Assembly: GCA_021234155.1 (NCBI GenBank)
Contig: JAJEKV010000112.1
Span: forward strand, 1,823,287-1,887,286
Origin: Isoetes taiwanensis
Lineage: Eukaryota; Streptophyta; Lycopodiopsida; Isoetales; Isoetaceae
Length of the DNA: 64,000 nucleotides
Direction: 5' to 3'
Part shown: one piece after another, positions 36,033 to 47,752 of the stretch
Layout: the number at the start of each line of letters is the position of its first letter
Position numbering within the stretch: position 1 is the stretch's first letter
Position numbers and translations under genes: made by a program
The notes under the pieces: model-generated
What the model saw: only the letters and a program-made list of their open reading frames with translations
Told to the model about the DNA's origin: nothing
The model's database searches: none

Positions 36033-36701
36033 CTACCGTGATGATGCATGTGCGCAACTGCACGCTTAAATGAAGCTGCGGGTTGGTCGTCGAAGTCTTT
36101 TTCGCATTGTATCAATCGCATCGGTGTATTGAATTTGTAATCCTAAAACCAAAACTTCGTGTATAAAAATATCGTCACATGCACCACCTACGCCACATAT
36201 ACGTACTAACGTGTCATATACGCCACATATACATACCGACGTGTCATATACGCCACATATAATGTATGGACGTGTCATATACGCCACATATAATGCATCG
36301 ACGCGGTCATATAATGACACATATGTCATATATCGTCCACATATACGACGCCGCATGCGGCGTCCACGTCGTAAAACATCACACCTGCCGCCCACCGGGC
36401 GCAAGCGCCCACCGGCGTGGACGGATGCGCTTTTCACGCCACGGTGTCGACGTCGCACCATACGCCGCATGCGACGCGACCAGCGTGGACACCTCGCCGT
36501 CCCGCTGGCGTGACACTGTCGTCGCTTTAGCGACGTCCACGATGTCGACGCCGCACCATACGTGTCGACGTCGCACCATACGTCGCATCGCGGCGTGCTG
36601 ACGCGACGCGGACGTCGCGATGGTGACGTTATTTCGCGACGGCGTCACGCCGCCTGGGACGCCGCAAGCCCACGTCGCTAAAAGTCCATTCTCTTGTTGT
36701 G

Positions 36702-37024
36702 AGGTGAGTAAATTTGAGCCTGACTATGTGATAAAGGAAGGGAAATTGGACATGAGCTGCACTTTATCTCAGTGTGCAGCAGCCAACGATGTTCATGAAG
36801 ATTCGTTTGCATTATTTGAGACTAATAAGCTACCTGGAATATGTCAGTTTAGCAAGTTCTATTACATCACATCAGATTTGCCACATTGGTATGCTAGTGT
36901 AGTAATATTTGAGGAGGTTCTTGGACTGTGGCTTGTCCTTTCGCCACATTTTTTGTTGCTATTACATGTTATCAGCCTTCTCCTATTTGGAAGATGCTTA
37001 CTTAACAAGGTTGGAGTTGATTGA
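36702..37024 (+). pseudogene. C-terminal part of the gypsy ORF beyond the CACTA insertion
   Basis: This is in frame with 32060-33026 once the transposon and one target-site copy are ignored. It ends in a strongly hydrophobic stretch (LWLVLSPHFLLLLHVISLLL) followed by a short basic tail and stop, like a membrane anchor. No RT, RNase H or integrase follows. It could be an env-like or accessory ORF. Confidence 0.55.
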
Positions 37025-37467
37025 TGGCTCGAGAAGGAGAATTGTTCTCTAAATCCAGGCATGGAAAGGATCTCAAGCTTTATTTTGAAAGAGAAGTGCT
37101 ATTTTAAGGAATTCAACTAAGGCAAAGCTTCAATTACAAGCACAATTTCATTAAAATGAGAAATTTCGTGATTCCAATTAGGGACGAAAATCCTTTTTAG
37201 TCCATTTTATGGCGAGTTTTTGAGCAATTATAGCGCCATTTAGCAAAAAAATGCATCTAAAAGTGCCATTTATTGGCGCCATTAAAAATACTAACAGTGT
37301 TTATAATGAAGCTAAAAAACATGAGATCACAAAATCAGTAAAAATTTCTAAATTCATAGATTTGCATATCCATAAATTTTCCACAACAGGCAAGGACTCG
37401 GAAGAGATAGTCTGTTTACAAAAGTATTATTGTACAATATACATTATAATCACAAAAAAAATTCAGG

Positions 37468-40400
37468 CTATGCAGCAGGATCAGGTTCCGCCTCGCCAGT
37501 GCCATGGCTAGAAGAAGCACCCATAGGATCTGCTTGAAAGCTCTCGAACACTGTGGCAGTAAAATTGGGATCATCAAGAATATCCAGATTGAATTGTGTA
37601 TTCTTGATCACGTCATAGTCCACATCGGGTTGAGCTTCAGGTATCACTGGATTTGGTGGATCTACAGCTTCTTCAACAACAGCAGCTTGTCTCTCTGTCA
37701 CAGGAACTGCTGCGATGATAGGATTCAAGAGGCGGTCAAGCCTACCAAGAATGCCCTGTAGGCACTGCTGCTTAACCGGGTCACTTTCGAACACAATGCA
37801 AAATCTCTTATTCATCAATGAAGCCCGGCCAAACGAACCACGGGAGAAGTAATCAAACACTCCTGTTCCTGGCAGTACCATTTTCTGCACGAGATAGGAG
37901 CATGTGGCAGGCCCCAGCTGGTTTCTCATGATTACGTTCCCTGGCAAGCCTTGCCAACTGTACCTGAATCTACTATTGCAGAGCTTCCCGGCCATAGCCT
38001 CGGTCTCCCCGTCTGCATCTTCTTCATTAGGTACCGGAACCGATGGCAGTTCTTGAGAATGATCGGCAAACGAGAATCTGAGGTCAATGTCATCGACAGG
38101 ATCACCAGCAGTGGCCTGAATTTTAGTGGCGTACACTAGTGATGGGGCTCCTGAACTCCTGTGGTAGGCGGATTCTGGTATTCGTCCTCATACATGCCAA
38201 TAAAGACTCTGGATCTAGAATCTAGATTATCCAACACAGATGCAATTAAAAAATTATGCTCTGCCCTTGCAAAACACACTATCCAGAAAGAATCAGCTGT
38301 GGTGTTCTTTACAGCTGTATTAAAAAAGTTAGATAGTGTGGTTTTATCCCACATTGGAGTTATGCCTCAGTGTCCAGGACTATCAAGGATACTGGTACAG
38401 GAGTGCAAACAACTTGCCCCCTGTTGTTTGTTAGTTCAACTTCGCAACGGAAGTCTTCAGTATCCTCTCTCTGCAAGACAGCATTGCGTATAAATCTTGC
38501 CAAGGCAAGTGGCACGTTACCGAAAACTCCTTCCTTGGTCACTCCAACTTCAACCCATTTACTATGCAAGGTGGCCATGGAAATCAGGTCGGTATCCTCG
38601 AAGCCCGCCACGGCAGAACTGAGATCAGTGAAGGATGTGAACTTCTTCGAAAAATTATCCTTCACATATTCAAAAATCTCCTTCTTCAAGAAAGATATAG
38701 ATCGTAGTGTCTTTGCCCTTGTCTTGAAGAATTGCTTACCTGTATAATCACTGGTGACCTTGACGAAGGTCTTCCCATCTAGCACTTCCTGGAACAAAAC
38801 CTGACAGTCTTCATAGTCGAGACCCCTCATGCACCTCAGGTAGGTCTGACTGAAGTAGTCAGAATCTTTTGCCCAGATACAGGTAATAGTTTGTCCCTTG
38901 TTATCATTTAGCTTGCCAGATTTCCACAAGTTCCATAGGGACATGAATAACTGAAAAATATCCTCTGGCATGAAGACCCACTGGTTGAAATCTTTTGGAT
39001 GCTTACCACGCATGGTAACTTCAGCCAAAGCCAGATAACGCTGGAAACAACAAGAAATTAGTCTTGAATGACATTTAATAAGCAAATGGCGCCGCGGCAA
39101 ATGTCTTGAATGATATTTCCTCACTAAACGACGCTGCGGCGCCATTTGCTAATCTTGCCAACAATTACAATATATACTTTGTATGGTTCTGAGTGTGACT
39201 GCCTGCGTCCCGATGAATCAGGCTTCTCGCATAGAGCATATTGCTGCCGCAGGTGGGTTATGTTATCAATGAAGGGCTCTTTGAAAATACTCTTGGCAGC
39301 GATATCATTGACTTCACAACTGAGCTGCAGGCATTCTTGCTCGTTGACTGTGCCAGATAAGACTCGGCAATTCCGTTCAAGATAAATCTTTGACATTTGC
39401 TCTTGGCACTTTGCTGTGCCGAGTCTTTTACATACAAGCTGAGCAGCCATAACTGAGTGATTGCCATTCACTATGTAATAGTGCATCCCCATGAGGTCAT
39501 CCTCGGTTTTCCAAGGGGCCAGTTTGTTTGTGAGGGGCTTGAATGGAATCACATCAGCGGGAGTGAACACTAGATGTGGGTCTCTCTGAAAGGACTCCAC
39601 TAACATTTTGACGTGCTCCATATTCCTTGGCCTAGATGTCAGATTTGCTGGCCCTTGATATAGTTTGAACACGTTTATCTTTTTTATAAATGTGATACCC
39701 AGAGGAAACAGACCGTCAAAGATTTTTTGCAGTGTATTCTCTGCCGCCTTTTCCTCTTCTAACCTTTCCACCTTAAGATTTGCAGGCAGCTCGAGCAAGT
39801 GCTGAGCTATTCTTAATGTAAGCCTGCACTCCTTGGGCTTCACGGTGCTGACCCTTTTGGCTGGTGTGCCTGCAGAATCCTGGATATGTGATGGGCTTGG
39901 AGGAACTTCACCGCCATTTCTGGCCTGGTCGTCGCTCCTCTCCGTCCGTCTTGGACTTCCAGCAGGACTAGGAGTCTGAGTTTGTCTTCTTTGCTTTTTA
40001 GGTGTCCTATCCTTCTCAGAGGTCTCTAGCCTGTGTTTCTTCTTCTTCTTTTTCCCTTCTATTTCCTCTGTCTCCACTTCCCTTCCCTCCATTTCATGTC
40101 CTACCTTTCCTTCCTTCTGCCCTTTCCCGTCCCTTTCCTTGTCTTTCTTTTCCTTCTTCTCTTTCTTTTCCTTCTTTTCCTTCTCAGGATCTTTGTGATC
40201 CTTTCTCTTAACTTTCCCCTTGCCCGCTGCCTTTCCTTCCTCAGTTTCCTGGCCAACATCCTCAGTAGCTAATGAGGAGTCTTTTTCGGCTGCAGCTGTA
40301 GCTGCCTCCTTAGTTTGTCTTGTCTTCTTCCTGCTAACTGTTTTTAGCCAGGTCATGCCCACAATGACGGGTAGTTTCTGCTGAGCTAATGCCTTGACAA

Positions 40401-40886
40401 CGAATGAAGGCGAGTTTTTCGACTCGTTCATACGATTGCGAAGAATCATAAAGCCCCTCAAGATTTCTTGTGGACCTTTGATGCCAGCTTCTTCAAAGCT
40501 GTTGTACGATGGCAGCGCCCAGCCTTGCTTCTTCGCCGAACCAGCTACATTTGCAATACTAGCAGACATTACAGTGGGATCATAAAACTTCCAGTCCACA
40601 TAGTAAACAATTATTCTCTGCTGCATAATATCCTCAAGGACCACCCGGATCCAATCATCGCGATCGTTCTCGGTAACCATCTTCATGTTGACCAAGATAC
40701 CCAGCTGGTAAATTTCGGCTGATTCTGGGGCCGTCTCCTTTATAAGAAGGCAGAGCTCTCTTCTGCAGTCTCCTTTTGAGCCTGTAGGAGCAGAGATGCT
40801 CACCCGCATTATTTCCATGCACCAGTTCCTGTCTGTCAGCATGATAGTCTGGTCGGATTGAAACTGTGTTTCCGCACGTAATATAG
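37468..40886 (-). pseudogene. Gene A: ParB-like domain plus degenerate beta-class DNA methyltransferase
   Basis: Exon one (40886-39178; acceptor TTGTTGCAG, donor GTATAT) has an unrecognised N-terminal part, a Lys/Glu-rich linker (about 40220-40025), then a ParB-like segment: KINVFKLYQGPANLTSRP, VKMLVESF and YIVNGNHSVMAAQL (GNH where ParB has GHR). After a 137-bp intron, exon two (from 39040) runs through a helical region to PVSLIVLDTEA, where beta-class methyltransferases have motif IV (D/N-PPY). Frame changes near 38365 and 38140 follow; then come FWIVCFARAEH and GVFDYFSRGSFGRASL, a motif I relative (normally FSGSG.T). The motif IV catalytic residues are missing and the 5' exons are not found. 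Probably a dead or repurposed paralogue of gene B. Confidence 0.6.
39041..39177 (-). repeat. Gene A intron with inverted repeat
   Basis: The 137-bp intron (GTATAT...TTTCCAG) carries GCAAATGGCGCCGCAGC and, about 35 bp further on, the inverted GCCGCGGCGCCATTTGC, so much of the intron can fold on itself. The same GCAAATGGCGCC word dominates the repeat array upstream of the gene. Confidence 0.7.
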
Positions 40887-40929
40887 CTGCAACAAAGAGG
40901 CATCAGTAACAAAGAGGCATCAGTACCTC

Positions 40930-41965
40930 TGGTTTGAACAAGCAGGCAGACCAGACGACTAAGCAAATGGCCCCATGGCCCCATTTGCATCTGAGTCCAG
41001 TGCATAAGCACATGGAAGCAGTTCGAATGCATTTCCCTGCGTTTGGTCGCAGAGGCCTCCACCCAGTCCGAGCCCCTCCCCTTCGCAATATTCGAGGAAG
41101 ATGGTTCGAAGGAGAGTGGCTCTGACTGGGTAGAGGCACCTGCGACTCGTAGGAGAGTGCACTACAGAACGCGACACAATGAGAAGCAATCTACCAAGCA
41201 AATGGCGCGATGGTGCCATTTGGTTGGTAGATTGGTTCTTATTGCTAAAACATACGTGAATGCTTCTGTGTTTATGCACTGGACTAATGCAAATGGCGCC
41301 ATGTGATGCAAATGGCGCCATTTGCCTACACGTCTGGTTTTAACAAGCAGGCAGACCAGACGACTAGGCAAATGACGCCATTTGCATCTTAGTTCAGTGC
41401 ATAAGCACATGGAAGCATTTCGAATGCATTTCCCTGCGTTTGGTCGCAGAGGCCTCCACCCAGTCCGAGCCCCTCCCCTTCGCAATATTCGAGGAAGATG
41501 GTTCAAAGGAGAGTAGCTCGGACTGGGTGGAGGCACCTGCGACCCGTAATAGGAGAATGCACTAGAGAACGCAACACAATAAGAAGCAATCTACCAAGCA
41601 AATGGCACGATTGCGCCATTTGGTTAGTAGATTGGGTCTTATTGCTAATACATATGTGAATGCTTATGTGTTTATGCACTGGACTGATGCAAATGGCGCC
41701 ATTTGCATCTGAGTCCGGTGCATAAACACATGGACGCAGTTCGATTGCATTTCCCTGCGTTTGGTCGCAGAGGCCTCCACCCAGTCCGAGCCCCTCCCCT
41801 TCGCAATATTCGAGGAAGATGGTTCGAAGGAGAGTAGCTCGGACTGGGTGGAGGCACCTGCGACCCGTAATAGGAGAATACACTAGAGAACGCAACACAA
41901 TAAGAAGCAATCTACCAAACAAATGGCTCCATGCCATTTACTTGGTAGATTGCTTCTTACTGCTA
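40930..41965. repeat. Array of nested palindromic units (GCAAATGGCGCCATTTGC family)
   Basis: Three related units of about 300-330 bp (starting near 40978, 41380 and 41697). Each is bordered by the dyad GCAAATGGCGCCATTTGC or a variant and has inverted ends (GAGTCCAGTGCATAAGCACA against TGTGTTTATGCACTGGACT). Inside each are further hairpins: CCTCCACCCAGTCCGAG against CTCGGACTGGGTGGAGG, and CAATCTACCAAGCAAATGGC against its complement. Together they look like foldback/MITE elements inserted or duplicated in series. Open frames across the array are by-products. Confidence 0.75.
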
Positions 41966-42136
41966 ATGCATATGCGAATGCTTCCATTAGTGTTTGTGGA
42001 CACAAGGCACCCAAAATTAAAACTCTACATGGTTTTTCCCATGGTTATGTCTATAAAACCATTCTACAAAACCAATGCATGTTTGTGGGTTGATATCATT
42101 AAAAACCATATGCAGCTAAACTAATGGGTTCTCTTG

Positions 42137-42743
42137 TATTGGTGTTGCAAATTTAAGAAGGCACGTGGCCACAAAGTCGGTGATAAGGCAGCTATAAAAA
42201 AAAAACAGGAATAGAACGTACGGTGAAGCGGGACTGTGAGCGGACAGCAATAGCGTGCAGATAGAGTTCGCTGGCGTGCAGATGAAGTTCGCTGGGTTAT
42301 CCCAGCAACAGGGCGCTGGCCTGCCGGAATTGGGATAGAAGTCCTTAGAGACACAAACTGATGCAGATCGGCAGGGGAATTGATGCAGATCGGCAGGGTC
42401 AGATTTATTCAGAGGTATTGAATTGCCTGATATCGGATTGCTGTGCTTGTGCTTGACATTAGATTTGCTCTTGCAATGTGTTTCTGGATTAGATTGTGCT
42501 ATTGCAATTCATTTTTGCTGTGCTATTGAACTGAAACGGAATATAGATTCCGGAAAGGTTGGATCCAACTGCAGGTTCCGCAGTGTTAAGCTCTGGTTTG
42601 AATTGGCCAGTAAAGAATAGTCTTGAAATGCTTGCTGGTGTTGAATATCAGATTTGATCTGAAGGATTTGTTGTTGAAGAAACGTCCTGTGGTAATTTTT
42701 GTTGTTACGTTTGATACTTGTTTTGTTGGTGCCAATACTAACA
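42137..42743 (+). repeat. Copia 5' LTR, missing its first ~73 bp
   Basis: Matches the 3' LTR (47072-47690) with about six substitutions, a 3-bp A-run difference and a ~16-bp indel near the end. It ends AATACTAACA just before the primer-binding site. A TATA-like CTATAAAAA lies near 42190. The first ~73 bp of the 3' LTR, including TGTTA, are absent; unrelated DNA abuts. Confidence 0.9.
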
Positions 42744-42758
42744 GTGGTATCAGAGCCA
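42744..42758 (+). other. Copia primer-binding site
   Basis: GTGGTATCAGAGCC directly follows the LTR end and matches the initiator tRNA-Met 3' end complement. Confidence 0.9.
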
Positions 42759-42771
42759 TCCATCAAGAATC

Positions 42772-45700
42772 ATGGCAACCAGATTTGGAGCCACATTGCT
42801 TAATGCAATAGATGTTTATACAGGCGGTTCGGGATTTCAGGTATGGAAAGAGAAGATACAAGAAGTGTTAAATGCAGAAGGGTTGATGGATATTGTACAG
42901 CCTCCAGAAGGCAAGGAGTTGAAGGATATATTGTCAAAGCTGGGCAAAATGAAAATTAGTGAAGGTGAGAGCAAGACAGAAGCCACTAGTGCTAGCAGTA
43001 TTTACTCTGAAAATAAAATTAGAGAAGCTAGAGGAATTATATCATGTAAAGTTGGTTCTAGTATACTTTTAAGAATGCGTGGTATGGATCCTCAACAAAT
43101 GTGGTCTTATCTCATTAGTAAATATGAAAGAAAATCGTCATCACAATTAGATGTGCTAGATAAGGAGTTGAGACAACTAAAATATGTGGAAGGAGAAAAT
43201 ATCACAAAGTTTTTTGCCAAGTTAGACAATATTTTTGCTGATCTAGATGCGGCCGGGGCTAGGCTAAGTGATGAATTTCAAGTGTTAGCCATATCACGTG
43301 CATTTTCAAGGTATGATATCTTGTCTACTTTAATCAGAAGCACAACTAAAGACCGTGATGATGCAGAAAGGTTGGTAAGGACGGAACTTGAGCAAAGGAA
43401 AATAGTTGATGAGGAAGAAGAGAGTTCTGAAGTATTGTTTACTGGAAAGGCAAAAAGTAATGTGGTTAAAAAGGATTATTCAGGAAAAACTGTAGGTCCA
43501 TGCTACTATTGTCATGAAATGGGACATTTAAAAATTAATTGTCCAAAATTAAAGGAAATGTCTTGTTATAATTGTGGAGGATTAGGGCACATCTCCACTA
43601 CATGTTCTAGCCCCAAGAACTATAATAAAGGGAGAGGCAGAGCTGAAAGAGGGGGTTATGTGTCAAGGGGAAGAGGTAGCTCATCAAGGGGAAGGGGAAG
43701 AAGAACATCAAGAGTTAATATAACTCAAGAGGTGGATGCTGAGCAGAGTCGTGAGAAAGAACAAGACGATCAAGAGGTAAAACCATTTATCTTATCAACT
43801 TGTGAGATCAATGAATGCTTTTCTAATGATGAGACTGATGTATTTATAGTTGATAGTGGAGCTGAACGATCAGTAGTGAACTGTGCTGATCTTCTGAGTG
43901 GTGTTTGCTCTAGTAAACATTTAAGTCATGTACAGCTAGGAAATGGACATTTGCAGGAGGTAACTGGAAAAGGGATGCTGCAACTTTTTGATTTGCAAGG
44001 AAATGGTGTAGATATTGCCAATGTCTTGTGCGTTCCGGGTTTGTATAAAAATCTTATATCGGTGTGTCAACTAGTTGATCTTGGATATGAGCTACGGTTT
44101 AACAAAGGAGGGTGTAAGGTATTTATGGATGATGAGTTAAGGTTTTTTGCAAAACATGTTGGTAATCTTTTTCAGTTTTCAATTAAAGAGAAGCAAAGCA
44201 TAAATATGTTAGCAGTCACTTCAACGTCAGTTTGGCATAATAGACTTGCGCATACACATATGAATAATGTTAGATATATGATAAGGAAACGTTTGATTGA
44301 TGGAAAGAATGACGTAGATGAAAGGTTTATTTGTCCGGGATGTGTGTTAGGCAAATTAACCAGGTTGCCCTTTAGCAAAGCAATGAAAAGAGCAAAAGGA
44401 CCTCTTGATCTTGTGCACACGGATCTTTGCGGACCATTAAATATACAAGGGAGAACAGGTAAAAGATATTATATATCTTTTATTGATGATTTCAGTAGAA
44501 TGGGTAAGTGTTATCTATTGTCTTCTAAAGATAAAGCTATAGATGCATTTAAGCTATATGTAAGTGAGATGGAAAGGCAAAAGGCCGTAGACTTAAATGC
44601 ATCAGGTCCGATAGAGGTGGAGAATATCTTTCGAGAATATTTAGATATTTTTGTTGCAAACATGGAATAAAAAGACAGCTTACATGTAGGTATTCACCTC
44701 AACAAAATGGTGTTGCAGAAAGGAAAAACCGAACAGTTCTAGATGCTGTAAGGTCAATGATTAAGTTTGCAGGTTTGCCAAATTATCTTTGGGAAGAAGC
44801 AGTCAAAGCAGCATTTTTTATACAAAATAGGCTACCGTTGAGCAGTCTGAATGGTAATATACCTGAAGAACTGTGGTCAAATGGTAAGCTAACTCGCTCG
44901 TATGATTTCTTTAAAGCTTATGGTTGCTTGACATATGTTCATGTTCCTAAAGAAACAAGACATAAGCTAGACGATAGAGCAGAAGTTGGTTTCCTAGTAG
45001 GTTATGATGAGGAATCAAAAGGTTATAGAGTGTTCATGCCTGACACAAAGAAAATAATTGTCAGCAGAGATGTTATGTTTGATGAAAACAAGTTCTATAA
45101 AGATAGACATGAGATAGAACATCCAAAAATGGAGGTCAAGGATCATAACTCCAATAAGTCTATTATTGCAACTGACTTTGACTCTGATGATGATAGAACA
45201 GATGAGGAGGAAAGCGAAGATACCAATGGGGAAGGTGAAGGTGTCATGCCTATGCCCATGCCTGCAGGTGAAAGAAGACAACGCAAAAGGAAGTCTGAAG
45301 TGGAAAAGCTAAAGGATACAGGTATAGACTATAATCCAGAAATGTTTGGTAGATATGGTACAGGAAAATCTAGGAGAATAGGAAGACAACCAAGTAGATA
45401 TCCTTCCTTGATGGCTGTGTTTGAACCTGAGACTCCTAGATCCCTTGAAGAAGTTCTTGATTCAGAAAAAGTTCATGAATGGGTAAAAGCAATGCAAGAA
45501 GAAATGGACTCATTTAAAGATACAGGAACATATGAGCTAGTGAAATATCCAACAGGGAAAAATGTGGTCGGTAATAAATGGATCTATAGAGTAAAAACAA
45601 ACAGTGATGGGTCAAAAAAATTCAAAGCAAGATTAGTCGCACAGGGATTCTCTCAAAAGAAAGGAATTGATTACGAAGAAACATACTCTCCCATAGTCAA

Positions 45701-46976
45701 ATTAACAAGTATAAGACTTGTGCTAGCTTTAGCCAATGCCATGAAGCTTGAGGTACATCATATGGATGTAAAAACTGCATTCTTGAATGCAAGCTTGCAA
45801 GAAGAAATATACATGAAACAAGCACCAGGATTTGAGGAGGGAGATAATATGGTATGGAAATTGCATCGTGCAGTCTATGGTTTAAAACAAGCACCTAGAG
45901 AATGGAATAAATGTATAGATGAATATCTAAGGGAGCAAGGGTTTGAGAAACTTGAGAATGATGGAAATTTATATATGCTTAGGAATGAAGGAAATTTTTG
46001 TATTATAGCTTTATATGTGGATGACTGTATAATGGCAGCAAATAGTATGCACTGTCTAAATAAATGCAAAGAAATTTTGAAGCAAAAATTCAAAATGACA
46101 GATCTTGGAGAGTTGAAACAGTTTTTGGGTATTGAAATGAGCAGAGATAAGGAAAATAGGTTGCTTAAGCTGACACAGACAAGAAATATAGAGAATATGC
46201 TAAAAAGGTTTAGGCTTGAAAATGCAAATCCAGCAAATTATCCTCTTGCAGCAGGATATAAAATTTCAAGGGAGTTATGTCCATCATCAGAACATGAGAA
46301 GGAAGAAATGGAAAGTATACCTTACAGAGAGCTTATAGGATGCCTACTTTATGTAGCTAATAGTACTCGACCAGACATCTCGTTTGCAGTAAACCTATTG
46401 AGTAGGTACAATAATAATCCCGGCAGAGGACACTGGGTAGCCGCTAAAAGGATTTTAAGATACTTAAAAGGCACTAAAGATCAAGGAATTACCTTTTGTT
46501 CGGACAACTTGACCCTATTTGCATATTCAGATGCGGATTGGGCGGGTGATCTAGATGCAAGAAGGTCCACATCTGGTTATGCCTTAATTCTAGCAGGTGG
46601 TATAATTTCATGGAGGAGCAAAAAACAATCGTCAGTGGCAATGTCATCTGCTGAAGCAGAATACTCAGCATCTTCTCTGGCAGTCAAAGAAATTGTCTGG
46701 GTTAGAAGGCTGTTGATTGAGATAGGTATACCACAAAGTGACCCTACTACACTCCTAACTGATAGTCTGAGTTGTATTGCTATAGCAAAGAACCCGGTAC
46801 ATCATGAAAGGACAAAACATATTGAATTGCATATGCATTTTATAAGAGATCTTATTGCTAAAGAGGTAATAGCAATGCAGTATGTAGAAACTTCACATCA
46901 AGCGGCAGATATATTCACCAAGGCAATGACAGAGAAAAAGCTTGATATATACAAAAAATTGCTTGGAATACAATAA
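42772..46976 (+). pseudogene. Ty1/copia Gag-Pol polyprotein with one frameshift
   Basis: About 1,400 codons in copia order. Gag comes first, with two CCHC knuckles (CYYCHEMGHLKINC at residue ~244, CYNCGGLGHISTTC at ~265). Protease has VDSGAERSVV (~360). The pre-integrase zinc finger is WHNRLAH...CPGCVLGK. Integrase has HTDLCGP, SDRGGEY and PQQNGVAERKNRT (D,D,E). Reverse transcriptase (VVGNKWIYRVK, MDVKTAFLNA, ALYVDDCIMAAN) and RNase H (YSDADWAGD, SSAEAEYSA) follow. The first frame (42772-44670) loses register near 44594; the other frame then reads KCIRSDRGGEY onward to 46976 without a stop. One 1-nt change in the integrase core therefore breaks an otherwise intact copy. The similar LTRs indicate a fairly young insertion. 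Confidence 0.93.
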
Positions 46977-46985
46977 CAACAATGG

Positions 46986-46998
46986 CATGAAGGGGAAT
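46986..46998 (+). other. Copia polypurine tract
   Basis: ATGAAGGGGAAT immediately precedes TGTTATATT, the start of the 3' LTR, as in other plant copia elements. It primes plus-strand synthesis. Confidence 0.8.
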
Positions 46999-47690
46999 TG
47001 TTATATTATCATGCCATATGTTGGTATTTAGCATATATTGCATATGTTGGTGGTTTTTTTTTCATGGCATATATTGGTGTTGCAAATTTAAGAAGGCACG
47101 TGGCCACAAAGTCGGTGATAAGGCAGCTATAAAAAAACAGGAATAGAACGTACCGTGAAGCGGGACTGTGAGCGGACAGCAATAGCGTGCAGATAGAGTT
47201 CGCTGGCATGCAGATGAAGTTCGCTGGGTTATCCCAGCAACAGGGCGCTGGCCTGCCGGAATTGGGATAGAAGTCCTTAGAGACACAAACTGATGCAGAT
47301 CGGCAGGGGAATTGATGCAGATCGGCAGGGTCAGATTTATTCAGAGGTATTGAATTGCCTGATATCGGATTGCTGTGCTTGTGCTTGACATTAGAACTGC
47401 TCTTGCAATGTGTTTCTGGATTAGATTGTGCTATTGCAATTCGTTTTTGCTGTGCTATTGAACTGAAACGGAATATAGATTCCAGAAAGGTTGGATCCAA
47501 CTGCAGGTTCCGCAGTGTTAAGCTCTGGTTTGAATTGGCCAGTAAAGAATAGTCTTGAAATGCTTGCTGGTGTTGAATATCAGATTTGATCTGAAGGATT
47601 TGTTGTTGAAGAAACGTCCTGTGGTAATTTTTGTTGTTACGTTTGATACTTGCTGTGCATAGAAATATTTTGTTGGTGCCAATACTAACA
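46999..47690 (+). repeat. Copia 3' LTR, full length 692 bp
   Basis: Starts TGTTATATTATC after the polypurine tract and ends GCCAATACTAACA, giving the TGTTA...TAACA inverted ends expected of an LTR. No target-site duplication can be judged because the 5' LTR has lost its outer edge. Confidence 0.9.
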
Positions 47691-47752
47691 AAAAAGACTC
47701 CGTTACCACTTAAACAAAGCTAAAAAGACTCTGTTACCACTTAAACAAAGCT
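47691..47752 (+). repeat. 31-bp direct repeat, two copies
   Basis: AAAAAGACTC(C/T)GTTACCACTT followed by AAACAAAGCT occurs twice in a row right after the 3' LTR, with one difference. It is non-coding. Confidence 0.85.

Larger units (their letters stand above)
33027..36701. mobile_element. CACTA (En/Spm) transposon carrying host gene fragments
   Basis: The ends are inverted repeats CACAACAAGAAAAAGG (33027) and, read back from 36701, CACAACAAGAGAATGG, close to the canonical CACTACAAGAAAA. The next bases also match (TTTAGCG.CG). A 3-bp target duplication AGG flanks both sides (33024-33026, 36702-36704). Both subterminal regions (33050-33420, 36170-36680) are CpG-rich arrays of GACGTCG/GCGACG words, as expected for transposase-binding repeats. 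No transposase ORF is seen; the middle holds SNF2 and B3 fragments plus an unknown ORF. It is a non-autonomous gene-capturing (Pack-CACTA) element inserted in a gypsy ORF. Confidence 0.9.

Noticed and set aside
36211-36648. Arg/His-rich ORFs at the CACTA right arm
   Set aside because: Same reason: repeated ATACGCCACATATA and GACGTCGC words of the subterminal region.
40655-41937. Overlapping ORFs of 80-140 codons across 40.9-41.9 kb
   Set aside because: They repeat with the palindromic DNA units and are open on both strands. No protein family fits.
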